NCBI GenBank assembly: GCA_013398015.1
Contig: VZRR01012727.1
Span: forward strand, 2,285,231-2,349,230
Direction: 5' to 3'
Source of the DNA: Oreocharis arfaki
Taxonomy: Eukaryota; Chordata; Aves; Passeriformes; Paramythiidae
Length of the DNA: 64,000 nucleotides
Part shown: piece by piece, positions 1 through 13,587 of the stretch
How positions within the stretch are numbered: position 1 is the first letter of the stretch
Layout: each line of letters begins with the position of its first letter
The notes under the pieces: generated by a model
Told to the model about the DNA's origin: nothing
Databases searched by the model: none
What the model saw: the letters and a program-made list of their open reading frames with translations, nothing else
Position numbers and translations under genes: made by a program

Positions 1-13
1 TGTAAAATAATTT

Positions 14-37
14 TAATCCTTTAATCCATTTTAATCC
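14..37 (+). promoter_or_regulatory. three TAATCC homeodomain-type motifs
   Basis: TAATCC occurs at 14-19, 22-27 and 32-37, each preceded by T or TT. This is the core recognised by K50 homeodomains such as OTX, PITX and GSC. Three copies in 24 bases form a homotypic cluster. It may be part of an enhancer that continues left of the window, or a small imperfect tandem repeat. Confidence 0.3.
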
Positions 38-705
38 CGCTAAACTATTTCTTCAATGTTTTTGCACCTTGCTTCAGCGTAGAGACTGCAACTGTAAACC
101 AGCATATCTGAAAGCTGCAGAAGCCTTCAGGACAGGAGCCTTCCCCTGAGCTGGATGTGTTTGTCAGATTGTCAGCGCGCACGGGGCTTTGCCAAGGAAG
201 TGATGGGAACTACGCTGTTGACACAGCATTGATGTTTCTTGCTTCCTGTCTGTTCACATCGTTAACCCACATGGCTGCGTAATACCTGTGTGCCAAAGTC
301 ACAAAAACTGGCTTAAATGCCTGTCAGAGGTGCTGAGGTGGTTGAGCCCGTCTGAATTTGTGTTTCCACAGCAGCCTGCTCTGGTGGGACCCTCACTTTT
401 CAGAACAGAAGCATGCGTTTTACTCCATCTCTAATACCCAACATGTTCTTAATGGTCCTTTAGATTAGGTCTCAGTTGCCATAATACAATAACAGCCTAA
501 ATTTGGAGCTGTTTGGGTCAGAATGGTTTAAGAGTAACATCATGGAGGTCACAGGCTTCTGCCTGTGGCTCGGGCACTACAAAAAGCAGTTACAGTGTCA
601 ATATGCACTGGCAATGAGAGCAGCTGAGGACTGCAGCTAACCCTGGATTCAGAATATCAAGGCATTGAACAGCATTATAAAATACTAGCAGAGAAGGTGG
701 GCAGA

Positions 706-745
706 TCAAAAGGAAAGGAAATAGAAAAAAGAAGAGAAGAAGACA
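706..745 (+). repeat. purine-rich tract
   Basis: A run of A and G ('aaaaggaaaggaaatag' then 'aaaaaagaagagaagaag') with one T interruption. It is a low-complexity GA/A-rich stretch. Confidence 0.7.
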
Positions 746-815
746 TGGATAGACAAAAATAGTAGAGAATATATAAGGGAGTTAAAAACTCCTGATCTGT
801 ATTTTTTGAGCCTGT

Positions 816-842
816 TCATGCATGTGCACAAGGCATGCATGA
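816..842. repeat. 9-bp hairpin of ATGCATG units
   Basis: TCATGCATG (816-824) pairs perfectly with CATGCATGA (834-842) around a 9-base loop. The arms are themselves nearly palindromic alternating purine-pyrimidine sequence. Confidence 0.85.
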
Positions 843-3800
843 GCATGTTACCCCAGCACACGACCATAGGAACTGCTGCTGGACAACAAATAAGAAAAGG
901 AAATGTGGGAGGAGATGATGAATAGAAGAGGAAGATGGTCTAGAATAAGGAAGCCTGGTATTTTTTGTCTTTGAAGACTGGACTTGCATGAAGTCTTACA
1001 CATGGAAGAATTGATTGTTTTGAAAATAAGTGCAAAGATTTACTCCTGGGTAGAGCTATTTCAAAGCAGTCAAACAGCTGGCTCTAAAAATGTTTTTGAA
1101 CAGTAGCAGTGAAAAACTCTTAATGGTAGCACAAATAAGGCAGCGTTAATTAATTCAGTCCTTGCTGGTAAAATACTGCCGTGCTTTTTAAGTCAAAATT
1201 TCAAACTGTTTTTGTTTGTTTGCTAGGGGTTCATCTCCCTTTTTTACTTGCTTTTAATCGAATGGGATTTTGGTTCTGCCTGTCATTTTGAAGTAGACAG
1301 GAAAAGAGGGAAAGGCCCCCTGTGAGAAATGAATTTAACAACCAAATGCTGTCCCTGAGAAACCAGAGCAGTTCCTCTGTGCTGGGGAGACCAGAACAGA
1401 ATGAGGGGAGTGAGAAGGGAGGGTCTGTATGCTGCTCATAGGCTCAGCTCTTGCCCAGCTCTCGCCCAGCTCTCTTTTGGTCTTTATAGGCCACTGGCAA
1501 AATTTTTTAAAATGTTCTGAAATTTTAGAGATTTGAAAGAAGCTTGTACACAAGTGTCATGAGGAGCTCTGGGTGGTGGAAGCTTTTAGCTGTCCCTTAT
1601 CTCATTTACGTGCCTAAAGAAAAGCTACCTTGTGTAAATCTGTTATCAGTGCCAGGTGGTCACGTTCTGGTTTATCTCCTAAGTTCTGTCCAGGTTTCCC
1701 CTTAAAAAAACTGAAAAAAAATCCTATACTTAGAGTACTGTTCACACACATGAAGTTTCAGTTTGAAGTGAATTTAAATCACCAGTGGATCTGTTCAACA
1801 CTAACTAGGCTCTGCCTCAGTCGCCAGGAAGCCTTATTTTAGGTCAAGGGGAAATTTGGGGCATCTTTTATTGGTTTTCTAGTAAAAAGGTTGTGTCCTA
1901 GACCCGCTCTCCAGGAGTACAGAAGTCACCCTACTTGCTCCCAAGGACAAACCCTAGAGAAACAGGCCATACATTCAGATATCTGTTGTATCCACATCCA
2001 GCAGATTGTCTCCTTACCAGGAGATACCAGTTTTGGAAGAATTTGATTTCAGGGTTTGAAGCAGTTCCACAGACCACTTGGGCTTGACCTTCAAATGCCT
2101 TAGATAGATACAAACCTTGAAAATTACCCCCTACACCCTGGGAACTTTTGTGGGGGAAAAAAAAGAACCACCCAGGGGGTATAGTCTTGGCTACGTTGCT
2201 GAGCCAATGAATTGCAATGCTCTAAATCAGCTGAAGATTTAGTTAACCATGCATAAGTTTCCTTAAGATAAGAAAATATAATAGTACTAAGGCTTATAGT
2301 GTGTGAAAGTTTATGTTAAATACATGCGTGTGCCTGTAAATAGGAAAGGAAAAGGACTCACTCTGGAGATGGAAGAGGAGATTTGTAATCCAGTGTCTGC
2401 CATCGGGAAGAGCAAGGAGTCGAGGAGACATATCCAGGAGTAGAGCCATGGCTTCTGCAGCATTGCTCAGAGTCCCAGCACTACCATGCACCCAGTGCCA
2501 CAGAAACATCTCAGTGCACCCCACGAGGCTGCCAGGAACCTGACAGGGAGAACAGCTGGAGCAGCTAGAAAGCCAGTCCTGCTCTCATTGGCTGTATTTT
2601 CAGCACAACAAACATTGTCACCTGAACTTGCACCATTGATGCTTCAAAGTAAAATGCTCAGAAACAAGGAGAGACTTTGCAAGACCTTTCCAGCAGCACT
2701 GGGGTAGAATATGGGTCTGGGATAAGTGTGATTTTTGTCTTAGCTACAGCTGATCCCAACATTGTGCGGGCAAACCCCCGTAATGAGAGATGGGGACAAT
2801 AGATTCTGTCACTTTGTTTCGGCAGTGACAGTTTGGTACTGGGGGCAAAATGGCTTCACAGAAGCCGAGGGGCTCGTTTATCTTTTCATACAACTTCACA
2901 TGTTCCTTTCAAAATACAGCTTTTCTGTGAGCTGTCTGTGCTACCCATTCCAGACCTGAACAGTTCCTGTGGCTCAGCTATCGTGTACATGTTTGCAGAT
3001 CACACTGTGTTCTGAGATCTGCTTTCACAGCATTCAGAACGTGCGGCTGCAAATGGAAAATAGGAGGGATCAGCGTGGAGGGGTTTGCATTTAGCATCGA
3101 CTACTGGAGTCCCAGAACTAGAAATGAGCCAGAGGAAAGCAGAAGTGCTCTGCTTTGCATATGCTTATGGCCCAGGAGCAATTCCAAGGACCCAGGTCTG
3201 ATTTCCCAATTCTGCACATGCACTCCTGCAAATTTTTTCAATATCTGCACCAAGAAATATGTAGGCATCTGAGGGTTAGATTCAGATCTGAAATGAATAT
3301 TTACTTCTATCAATTAGGAAAAAATTTAGAGAAGTGTTCTGTGATCATTACCTTAACAAAACCAGAGCTTTATCTCTAGAGTTGAAAAATTGTGTTTGAA
3401 CAGAACAATCACAAGATCTGCAAGTCTATTCAAGTTCCTCCAACTCCCACTGTTTTCAGTATGGGCACCTAAATTGAAATTAAATATGTAAATCTCATCC
3501 CTGTCGTTTTATGTCAGTGATAGAATTTTGTTCCTGTTAAGATTATTTCTACTGTGACATGAAACTGTGTGACATAAAGTAAATGAATATAGCAAGAAAA
3601 TCAAACTGTCCATTCAAAATACGCTCACATACGTGCTCTATCTTCCTAGCCTTTTCCTTCTGTCTTTACTTATTCATTGTGTTTCTTCCTGTGACCTGTT
3701 TCGGTTGCTCTCAACTAAAAAAACGTCATTACAGTAAGATTTGTTTTTCAGATTAATACCAGCTAATTTAATTTCAGGCAGAAATTCAGCCTTGTCAGGA

Positions 3801-3985
3801 CTGGGTAATTCTTGCAGCTTGTCTGATTTGAGACACTAATACAAGAAAAATATTTAACAGTACTTAGAAAATTGTTTTAGTAGTAGATTTGAGACCAACG
3901 CAGTGAAGTTGTATAAAGCCTACAGCAACTTCATGATCATGAGTATTTACACAAGCTGACTAATCCAAGAGCTTTCACCAGCCAG

Positions 3986-4018
3986 CCAGCCACAGAAACA
4001 CCCAGCTGCTGTGGCTGG
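3986..4018. repeat. 10-bp perfect hairpin
   Basis: CCAGCCACAG (3986-3995) and its reverse complement CTGTGGCTGG (4009-4018) flank a 13-base loop. A short CCAG repeat precedes the left arm. No function is known. Confidence 0.85.
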
Positions 4019-5599
4019 TTCGTGTGGGTTTGTCTTGTAAATTTGGAATCCTTGCCACAACACTCTTGTAATCACTCTAGCAGTAATTTCAGACAAACTG
4101 CTCATGAGATGATAGCCTCAAAGCACAAAGGAAGCTTCAATCTTTTAGTCAAAAAGCATTTTCTCTTTTCTTTTCTCTAAGGGCTAAGTGCCCTGTGCAA
4201 GTTCTCGACTATGAATAGCTCACCCTGCCTTCTAACCCAGGCTCCTCTGTGCCGTGAGCTGGCCCCATAAAGCCATCCCCACACAGCTCTGCCACTCACC
4301 CACCGACCCAGGCACTCACTGCTCCTCTCAGTGGGGTACTGTGAGCCCAGCCCTACTCACATATTGGACAAATCCCTTTTTTGTGTGTGAATATATTCAC
4401 AGATATATTCCCTGTCATTTAGAGAACAGCAGACATATGTTTATGTGAACATAACTGTCTGTGTGATATCTGAGTATCTCAGTGCTCTTTGGGATCACAC
4501 TTAGGTCAGTTTGTCAAAATCTGGAGGAAATCTTTCCCTTTGCATCATTTCACCAATTAAATGCCTCATCCTTGCATTTGTTTTCTTTTGGGAGTGCAAC
4601 ATAAACTTGGGTGCACTTGAGCCTTTGTGAGGCCCTGCTTTACTCGTGGAAACCAAATTAAATGGATGTATTAGCCCCCATCAATCCACTTGAGACAGGT
4701 TAGGCTGAAGGGTAAGTGTGATGCCAGTTTCTGTACAGCCCATGTAACATGGCCATCTGCACAGAAGTCACCCAAATTGTTTGGAGCTGCTGTGCCAGCT
4801 GTATTTTGAGATCCAGCTGAAAAGCCTCATTTTAGTGCCTGTATTAGGAACTGAAACCAAACTTGCATTTCATATTGAAGCATGTCACTCTATAACTCTT
4901 CTGTCATTGATGCAAGTCTTGTGAATTTTTATTTCCCCAAATAAAAATAAATATACTATTCTTGGTATTTGTAAAGCTACACAAATACAAAAAAAACCCA
5001 CAAAAATACCCTAGACTCCTACTTTACCTTCATTGGAAAAACTGATCTTATGACTGGCCTTGTAAATGTTCTTGGTCTTTTTGCAAGGCTGCATGTCAGC
5101 ATATGGGGCTTAGGATTCCAGTCTCAGGCTCCATCAGTGCTTTAACATTTAACAAGAAACTGACATGTGTCAGTCACATCTATAGTAAGTTTACAGAGTA
5201 TTTCCCCCAGCTATCTATGGGAAGAGGACAGACACTGTATTAACAGCTCTACATGTCTTCAGGTACTTTTGATCCCTTTCCTCCCACTCCATTCGTCTAT
5301 CAGGCAATGGGCTTAGGTCAGACTCACCTCAGTGGCCCAGCACAGCAGTCTGCATTCAGAGGCAGAAAATCTGAATCTTTGCACTGCTGACCTTATTGTT
5401 TCACAGACTGTTGACTGCAAGTCATCAGGTTTCAGCAGTTCAAAGGGATCAACCTCTGGAAAAGAAAAGCAGAAAGAAGGAATGAACCCATACACAGGAC
5501 CAGGGCTCAATTACAACTGAACTGACAAACATGAGGCTGATGTAACGCAATGTGGATAAATAGTAGTGAAAAGAGCTGCTCTAATCTCTCGTGTGCAGC

Positions 5600-5780
5600 C
5601 AGAAGCTTGCAGCACACCAGTGTGCCCACGTGGCCTGCAGGGAAGGGGGTGCTGGCAAGGACCACAGCAAAGGCTGGGCAGGACAGGTGTCCAAGGGCTC
5701 CAAATGGAGCAGTGCTGTGTTTCTCCCTGTGGGCCCATGTCCACCTTATGCTTTGGTGTAAAGAGAGCACAAGGCACCCC
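5600..5780. other. GC-rich, CpG-poor patch
   Basis: This stretch is markedly richer in G and C than the bulk of the window yet nearly lacks CpG, so it is not an active CpG island. An ATG in a perfect Kozak setting (ACCATGG at 5805-5810) and a GTGAGT donor (5877) lie just to its right. It could be an old promoter or exon, or merely compositional variation. Confidence 0.5.
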
Positions 5781-7004
5781 CTGAAGCAGAGGCAGGGTAG
5801 ATAACCATGGGAGAGTGTGTGAACACATCCTCCACATCCTCATCCAAAGCCACCACCTTTCTTGTCTCAAAATCAGGTGAGTCCTGGTAGAAGACATTCA
5901 GCAAACAACTCACTCCACCTCACCAGCATCCCTCAGCTCTCCCTAGAAAACTTTTCGTTTCCACAAAAGAGCCAATGAAGCTAAATTTCTGAAGTTACAT
6001 AGAACTTACGAAGGTTTAGACTGACTGACACAGTCTGGAGAAGGATACCTTTGGGGGTTTATTAACAACTGCTTTTCTTCTACTATTCTTAATCATTTGT
6101 GATATTGCATGCAGTAAGAAGAACTTGGAGACATCAGTGTTGTATGGCACTTGGACTCAAATCTAATATCATTCGATATTAAACTCATCAGGGCTTTAGA
6201 ACTCAAGTGAGACCGTGAATTTCAAGTGTGTTTTTTGATAAACTATTTGCAAAAGAGATGTATTCCAAATGTTTGCTCATTTAATTAGAACATAAAAGAT
6301 TCTTCTCTTTGACTGGAGCTTGCTTCTGACCCTTCTTGCCTGTGTGTGGTTTGTATTGTTCTTGGCTAATGAGATATAGGATATGTACTAAACATTTACA
6401 CATTAAAGGCATCCCTCATTCAGCATGAAGGTGTTGATACATCAAGGATACCTCAAACATGCTGAGATTCCAACAACTTGTCAGACAAATTAGCACCTTA
6501 CCAATCGGGGGTAAAATCGAGTTTCACATTTCTCCCTGGTGGGAAGAAAAAAAATCAAAAATCACTGCAGTTTAATGCTTTCTTTGCAAATAGGAACACA
6601 AAAGGCTTTATCACCTCTGTAGTGTAAATTATAGCCCTCACCAACTATCTGATTTTTAATTCATTGGTTTTAAATGATCCCAGGCAGCTCAGAGCAAATC
6701 CATTGTGTCATTCCTCTCCTAGAGCAGACATCTTCCCTCTTTTAAGTTCATATCTTTCACAATTATTTAGAATTTACAGTTCTGTATTAAAATGGAAGAA
6801 AGTGAAGGTCTCAAATCTGTGTGTTTCACTAGCATATAACTGCCAGGGGGGTTTAACCCAAACTCTAAGGAGTGTGTGGAATTACGGGACTATATGGCAA
6901 TGAAACTCAAAAGGCTACATTTTTTAATGGTCTTTTTTTCAGCTGACCACTGCTTAAAATAAGCACTCAGTGCTTCAGATTGCTGGCACTCTGCATGAGA
7001 CATT

Positions 7005-7200
7005 CAGGACATAAGAAAAACCCACAGTCAGATAATCCAGCCTAACCAGGTATATCCCAAAGGAATAACTGGGCTGGGAGTAAGGCTCAACCTTAGGTGC
7101 TGTAGACTCTACAGAAGGAACCAATGACCCTCCTTTACCTGTAAGATGCAAATAATTTCTATCCTGGGGACATCATGACATAAATTCCTGCCTGCACAAG
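7005..7200 (-). mobile_element. possible ancient CR1-like relic
   Basis: The segment begins 'aggacataagaaaaaccc' and continues 'cagtcagataatccagcc', which loosely follows the reversed 3' end of old sauropsid CR1 ('aacataagaa..gcca..gggtcagacca..ggtccatctagccc'). Divergence is high and the later part has no certain match. The call is tentative; it may be single-copy DNA. Confidence 0.28.
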
Positions 7201-9550
7201 ATTTGGGGAGAGGGGATTACTGTCATAAACCTCTAAAATAAGAATATTATTCATCAAAAGGGCTTGCTTTAACTTACACACCTGACCCAATCACAGACAT
7301 GTATGTTCCAAGATCATGAGATCAGCCAAAGAACATATAATCAAAGCAAGACGAAGGCTAAGGTTTTATAGAGATCAGTTATAAAACAGAGTTTCCCTTC
7401 AGCAACTTCTTTGTTCTCAATAATCTCAACTTTAGCTGATTTTTTTCTACATGTACACAGGACAGACATTTGAGGAGGATTTGCCAGGTTAAAGTTGCTT
7501 TTAACTCTTTTCAGAAGGAATTTTCAACACAATTTTTTTATCAGCCCTTCTAACTTGTCATTAAACCCTAATACCTAAACAAGACACACATACATCTCTG
7601 TTCCACACCTGGGTCTCTGCTCAGTGGGACTGTTATCCTATGGCCACAGCTTCTCCTTTACTGGGACAGGACACATTAACTGGTGTTCTGTGTGCAATTA
7701 TCATTGTTCAAAGATTCAAAATCATATTAAACTCATTATGGAATAGCTGTCTGCGAAAAGAATGTTACCAAAAGCACATATTTAATTCTGAGCTGCCACC
7801 TCCTTCTCTGCAGGTGTGTTTTTCAGAGTTCTCACCACAGCAAATCAGTAGAGCTGTTAGTGCTCAGCATCCATAACCAGGCAGACGAGGGCAGCTGAAG
7901 CACAGATATGGGATTAAATGATGACATTTTGGGCATTGCACAGGTGTGTCAGGTTTGTAAACCAGATTCTTATACAGAGACCTTCATATAAGCATCTGGA
8001 GAAAATCAAAGAGTTCTATCTTTCATAGTACACGTTTGTGGAGCCCTTAGAGTAGTGCCCCTGCTCAATAACATATTAGATATAGTTAAAAACTTGCACA
8101 GGTTTTTGCTTTGAGGGGAAAAGATATCCCAAAGAAAAAGGTGCAGAATGTTCAAATCCTTAAAAGAGACATTTTTTCCCATACATATAGTGACATGATT
8201 TATAAATATGTAATTAAAAGGATCATAAATCTGTAGATAAGTGTTGGTATTTGACTGAAGCACTAATGGCAAGCACTTAACTGCATGTGGTCTGTTGTGT
8301 GGCTACTGGAATCAAGTAGTGAAGAGGATCACAGTTCCTTATTAGTTAGGACCACCTAGAGTGATGGAAAGCTTGAATGATCAAAGAGAAGACAGTTTTA
8401 TGCTGCAAATGTTGATATACTCCTGAGCTTTCTAACTCATTTTAAGGTCCAGTGTGAACACTTGACATGCTAACTACTAAGCAGGGAAATGAGTGCAGTA
8501 TTGGGCTACGGAAGTTTTGTTTGCTTCAAAGGTAAGTGAATAATGTTCAGTGTTATAGTCCCGTCCCTTATTGGATCACAAAATAGTTTTGTATTAGTAC
8601 CAGAGCTCAACAACTTATTTTTGCCTACCTTAAGCAAGAATAATTAGCCTTTCTTGCTAATAACAGCACACGAAAGAACCTATCCTGCTTTGTCTGAATA
8701 TTCACAGTAATCACTGCTTAATTAGGGTGAAAAAATTTCTTTGCAGAAACCAGAGTAATCCAGAGTGAGTGTTTACTTTTCGTAACTTAGTCATGCAGTC
8801 CCATGGAATTATTTCTGTCTTATCCAAACAGCTGAAGTGTTTCAGAGGGGAGAATGTGTCTCTGCAGTATTGTTGGTCATGAAAAGCTGCACCTCGTGAA
8901 AGGTACAGTTCTTCCTTGAAACACATTTGTGAACAAAAAGGTGTTCCCATGAGTGTAAATGCTAACAAAAACATGCCTGAAACAAACTCTGCTTTGCAAC
9001 TGTAAAACTGAGGAGTGAGGATTGTCTTGCAGAATTCAAGTGGCTCTAAATTCTATAAGCACAGCTTCAATTTATTCACATATATCTGAAATTATTTTGT
9101 TTGTTGCTGTTCAGACTCCAGCCCTCAGGCTGTTTGGTAGGTTATAGCTTTTGATTCTGGGATTCATGAAATAAAATCTACTCTGAATATAGAAAAGCCT
9201 TCTCATTCAAGTGACAGGTGCTGGAAAGTAGTCTGTGTTAAGAAACCTGAACACTGATTTTAAATTCTATCTCAGAAAAAAACCTTGACTTCTGATTGAA
9301 TAAGAGTAGTGATCTGCTCTGGGAGAGCTTTCGTTTAACATAACTGAGGGACGTAAGCAGGAGACATATGCAGTAAATAACAACCTGATGCTCCCAGTGA
9401 GGGTGAGTTTTAATAAAAAGTTTTACCCTCCTCACGTCCCAGTTTAGCATTTCTCTTTGAAAGCTCTTAGCAACTCTTGACCTGATAACCTCTAAATTCT
9501 CTAAAATCACCAGAGTTTTAAGGTATCAAGCACTTTGGCATAGCAGGTAC

Positions 9551-9720
9551 AATTTTATATATTTAATATATTTATGTTTGTATTTATATTACATGTAAAT
9601 ATGTATTATTATTAAATACAATGATATTAAACATGTTTCCCATTGAACATATTTTATGTTTTAAATTTTATGTTTTAATTTTTATATACAATATTTAATG
9701 TTTTTTATTTAATATTTATT
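9551..9720. repeat. AT-rich low-complexity tract
   Basis: About 170 bases almost wholly A and T, built of TTTAATAT, TTTATGTTT and ATTTAATGTT variants. No periodic unit is strict. It may derive from a decayed microsatellite. Confidence 0.85.
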
Positions 9721-12508
9721 CTCACTAGATAAACAATGTACACTAGCTAGAAAAATATTCCCAGCTATTATAGTTGGGTTCTTTGAAGCCTGCAATCAAG
9801 TAGATAGTTCTCAGTATAAAATGGACAACGGCCTAATCAGAAAAGTTGCCCCTCCCTCCTTGCCAGTATCTGAAATCCATTTTCTCACTCCTAAAATGTC
9901 AGGACATCCTTGTTGCAACATCTTGACAGAAGTTGAAGAGAACAGAGCTGTGTGTGTGCTCATGTGCTCCACTACAAAGTCAGCATCACTTCACAGAGTC
10001 CTTGAGCTCAGTGTAAAGATGCCCCAATCTCACTGGAGTTTGCTTTTTCAGACCACTTAATCCTGTACAACACTGCTACAGAATCAGGAATGAGCCCAAC
10101 ACCCAAATTCTGCATTTTTGAAGGTACAATGGTAATCCTGGTTTGGAATTCAACTGGAAAACAAAATATCCATGATCAGATCTGAGGAATTAATGTAACC
10201 TTTTTGAAGAAATTACAGGCTGGGGATGTCAACTTTGAACCATCCCCCTGTTTAAGGTTCAGACCTCATTAGTTTTGGCTTGGAATACTCTCTAATTACT
10301 AGGAGAGTTTCCTCAAGTTGCACTTTAGAAATTCATCTTTTTTGTAGGCTGTAAAGTATTCATAAAAAGCTAAAAACTGTGGGAAAATTAGCATTGATGG
10401 ATGTTTTCTTACCCTCCATCAGGAAATGATGTACTTGAAACTCATTACAGATCTTCACAGCAACTCTGCTGAATGTGCCTTGGGCTTTGTGCTGATCAGC
10501 ACACACAGAATTTACTGCATAATTCATCTCTCTTGTGTCACATTTAATGTATAACATGTATTTCCTGTTAATTATGAAAATAAGAAGGCGTCCTTTCTTT
10601 TGGAAACATAATCATGAAATTACTACAGAAATTAAGAAACACGGAGTTCTATATTACCTCCTGCACAGAAATAAGAAGAAAGCACTGCAGTAAGAACTCA
10701 CCAAACACAATTTTCTTCTTGATGCACCAGGCACAGCCTCTCCCTGCGGCCACACAAGGAGAGGTGCACGGATGGGATCCCCTGCCAGGGTCACTGCTCT
10801 CACTGGAGCTGTGGTTTGGCATATGGTCCCCTTAACTTTCTTCCACTGAGAGAGCTTTGGGTGTTTTCATGTCTCTTTTCATGGATGTCAATGAAACATT
10901 AGGCATCCTGGATCTCATTTTCCTCATTCAAGGTTGAAGATTATTCAGTAATATTCTACTTCACTTCACCCATCCATCTATATGTGTCTGTTCAGCTTCC
11001 CTTACTAAAAGAATGAAGAAACAAAAATCCCATCTCAGCATCATCCCCACACCAATACATCTTATGGGTTATATATTATCTGCCATCGGGGGAGGAGAGG
11101 GAAAGTGTAAAGTGATGGAGCAGGAGAAGGAAAGGAGCAACACCATAAATCTGAAAACATACCATTATTATTTGGAATAAGAAGGGGGCTCATCTGTACT
11201 CAATGGTACATTTGGCCTGCACATTTTCATTGACACATTGATTATTTCCCTTTGGAGAAACAATCCGGTGCTGGCATTATTTGGTCTGTGGCTGTTCCTC
11301 AGGAAAGTTTGATGGGGCCCTTGGAGACCACATATTATCTCTCACTTATGGGGCAGTCCCATAATTCTCCCTTTTCAGAAACTTTCAGGTGATATTCCTT
11401 ATAGCCTCCTGCCCACATGAAAATCTTCATTCACAATTGCTAAGATCAGTAATGCTGACAAGCTGCCTAGAGCAATATAAAGTTGTGTTATCAGTAATAG
11501 TGCTGGTGATCTCTAGAGAGACAAATGAGCGTGGATAAAAAGACACATTATCAGTACTGGCTTTCAGGAACCAGGATAAATTTCCATTTCCCCACCTGAA
11601 GAAATACCTGCAGTAGAACCCCACTGAAACAACCCTGCAGGACAAGAGCACAACTTTGGTAGCTTCTTCTCCAGAAGGCTTTAACTTCACTGTTCCTTAT
11701 ATGGATATGAATAATTTTACTGCCAGAGTTGTTGGTTAAAGTGATCTGACTGTTAAAAAAAAATGGCCTGAAGGAAGATTTCATTCTAACACAGCTGAGC
11801 TCTCTAAGAAACAAAAGCCTTGGCAAGAAGAATCTAGGTGTTTTTAACTTTCTTCTTCAAGGTGGCATTCAAAATCATGTGAGCAAACAGCACATTCAGC
11901 ACTAGTTATTGTATCTGAATTTCTTGTGGCATACTTAAGCATCTATTCCTAGAGTCATGTGGCTGTAAAATCATCAAGTGCTCATTTTTTTAAAAATACT
12001 CTATTCATGACTGTGGGAAAAATTTAGGAAGTGACTTCTAAACTGACAAAGCCAGGAAGGCCAGACATACCAGATGTGCTCACTGAACTGTAAACTCATA
12101 GCTTTGAAGTCAATCTCATGATTTCTAGATACTTTAGATTTATTTTATTGAAGTGTGGGATGGCAGTGCTGCAATTTTTGGGACATCCAAAATCCAACAT
12201 ACCTCTTACAAATCCGTGGTATGAGCAGCCACTCCTGCCTTTACAGACAGCTGGACGAGGCCTCTTCAGCCAATATAGAAGGTGAAAATGCAAAATGTTT
12301 CTGAATAATGTAAGCAAACATGAAACAGCCTATAAAGAGAATATCATGGAATATTCTTTTATGAAATGCAGGGGTATAATATAGTCATCTTACAATAGAA
12401 GCTTCTCCCATCACCTTAGCATTTCACCTCAGGGCAAATTCATAGATTTTTTTTTTCCCAAGGTATTGATTCTTTTGTATATCCTAAATGAGATTTAAGT
12501 AATAATTC

Positions 12509-12520
12509 TTTTTTTTTTTT
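12509..12520 (+). repeat. poly(T) run, 12 bases
   Basis: Twelve T. A second run of ten T lies at 12447-12456. Both are simple low-complexity sequence. Confidence 0.85.
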
Positions 12521-13587
12521 CACTTTTAGCTCTCAGGTTAGGAGCCTTGCTTTAGAACAGCCTGTTTTATCGTTACATGCCACACTTACTTTACATTTCT
12601 TGCATTCTTAAGGATATTTTGCCATGAAAGTTTATTTTTTCAGTTTTTATCTATTGAAAGCTCGTTTAAAATATTTGGGAAAAAATAAGCAATGGGATTA
12701 TTAAGACACATTCCATGCTATAGGTCCACCTGCTCCAAATGTTCATAATTTTTCCTTCCAAGCCCACATATCTCACTAAACCTTGTCTTGTTCTATTTCT
12801 CACCCTCAGGTTTCTTTCACTCTTCACTGGCATAAACAGAGAGACTGATATTCTTTGAAAACATATCCACAAAGATAATTTGTTCTTATTTGCAAGAATA
12901 TTTTATATAGGAGCTGAATTATTGATAGACAGCTTTAACATAACATTTAGGGCAAAATATTGTTGCTGTATTAAACTATATTGTATTACTTTCGGGTCAA
13001 GTGATGGAATAGTTTGATCTTTGTAGCTTTGATCACAGAGATTCAGAAAATTCGACAAATGAAATTGAATCTGTCAGATCAAAATTGCACCTTCTTAGTT
13101 TTGCTGAAGAAAGACTCCACGAAGTTCTAAATTTAAGAGAGAAAGAATCTGTTCTCTCTGTAGAAATAAGGCAGCTCTTTGTGCCCCAGTCTTTTAAAGC
13201 TGAGAATTCCTGGCCAATAGGAATTTTGCCCTAAAAGAAAGCATGGTAACGAAGTTCCTACATAATGAATGCTCGAGGGAATTTTAAATACAATTTGTAT
13301 GAAGCTTCTCAAAAATAAAATTTTTCAACATTCTCCAAAATTTCTGTCAGTTCCTTAACAGTCTTATTGTAGACAGACACACTCAGAAGATACTCAACCT
13401 CACAGAATGCCAAACAGCATTTCCCAGATGTGTTATCTCAGGTGTCCTAAGCCCCCACGCTCTCTCCTAGCTCTAATTTAAATTTTCCTTTGACCATCAT
13501 TATTGAGAAGAACAAAACCCATGGCCTGATTCTGAAGCCACGCAAGGTTTAACTCCGGCCTTTTATCTGGAACAAACATCCATAGGC

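Larger units (their letters stand above)
1..5599. other. non-coding stretch
   Basis: A+T-rich single-copy-like DNA. Apart from the TAATCC cluster, two hairpins and a purine tract, no gene, RNA gene or recognisable transposon is seen. All open frames are short (up to 76 codons) and featureless. Confidence 0.65.
5877..13587. other. non-coding stretch
   Basis: Contains the possible CR1 relic near 7.0 kb, the AT-rich tract at 9.55 kb and T runs near 12.5 kb. One small splice-bounded frame (8485-8531) is noted in the findings. No gene is recognised. Confidence 0.65.

Noticed and set aside
2018..2100. Minus-strand frame resembling an immunoglobulin-like segment (Cys followed by NPEIKFF) with a GTAAGG donor
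   Set aside because: The resemblance covers only about 20 residues, the acceptor lacks a pyrimidine tract, and the usual Ig tryptophan spacing and second cysteine are missing.
5511..5897. 128-codon minus-strand frame over the GC-rich patch
   Set aside because: Its Cys/Trp/His-rich random-like composition and overlap with other open frames are typical of G+C-rich non-coding DNA.
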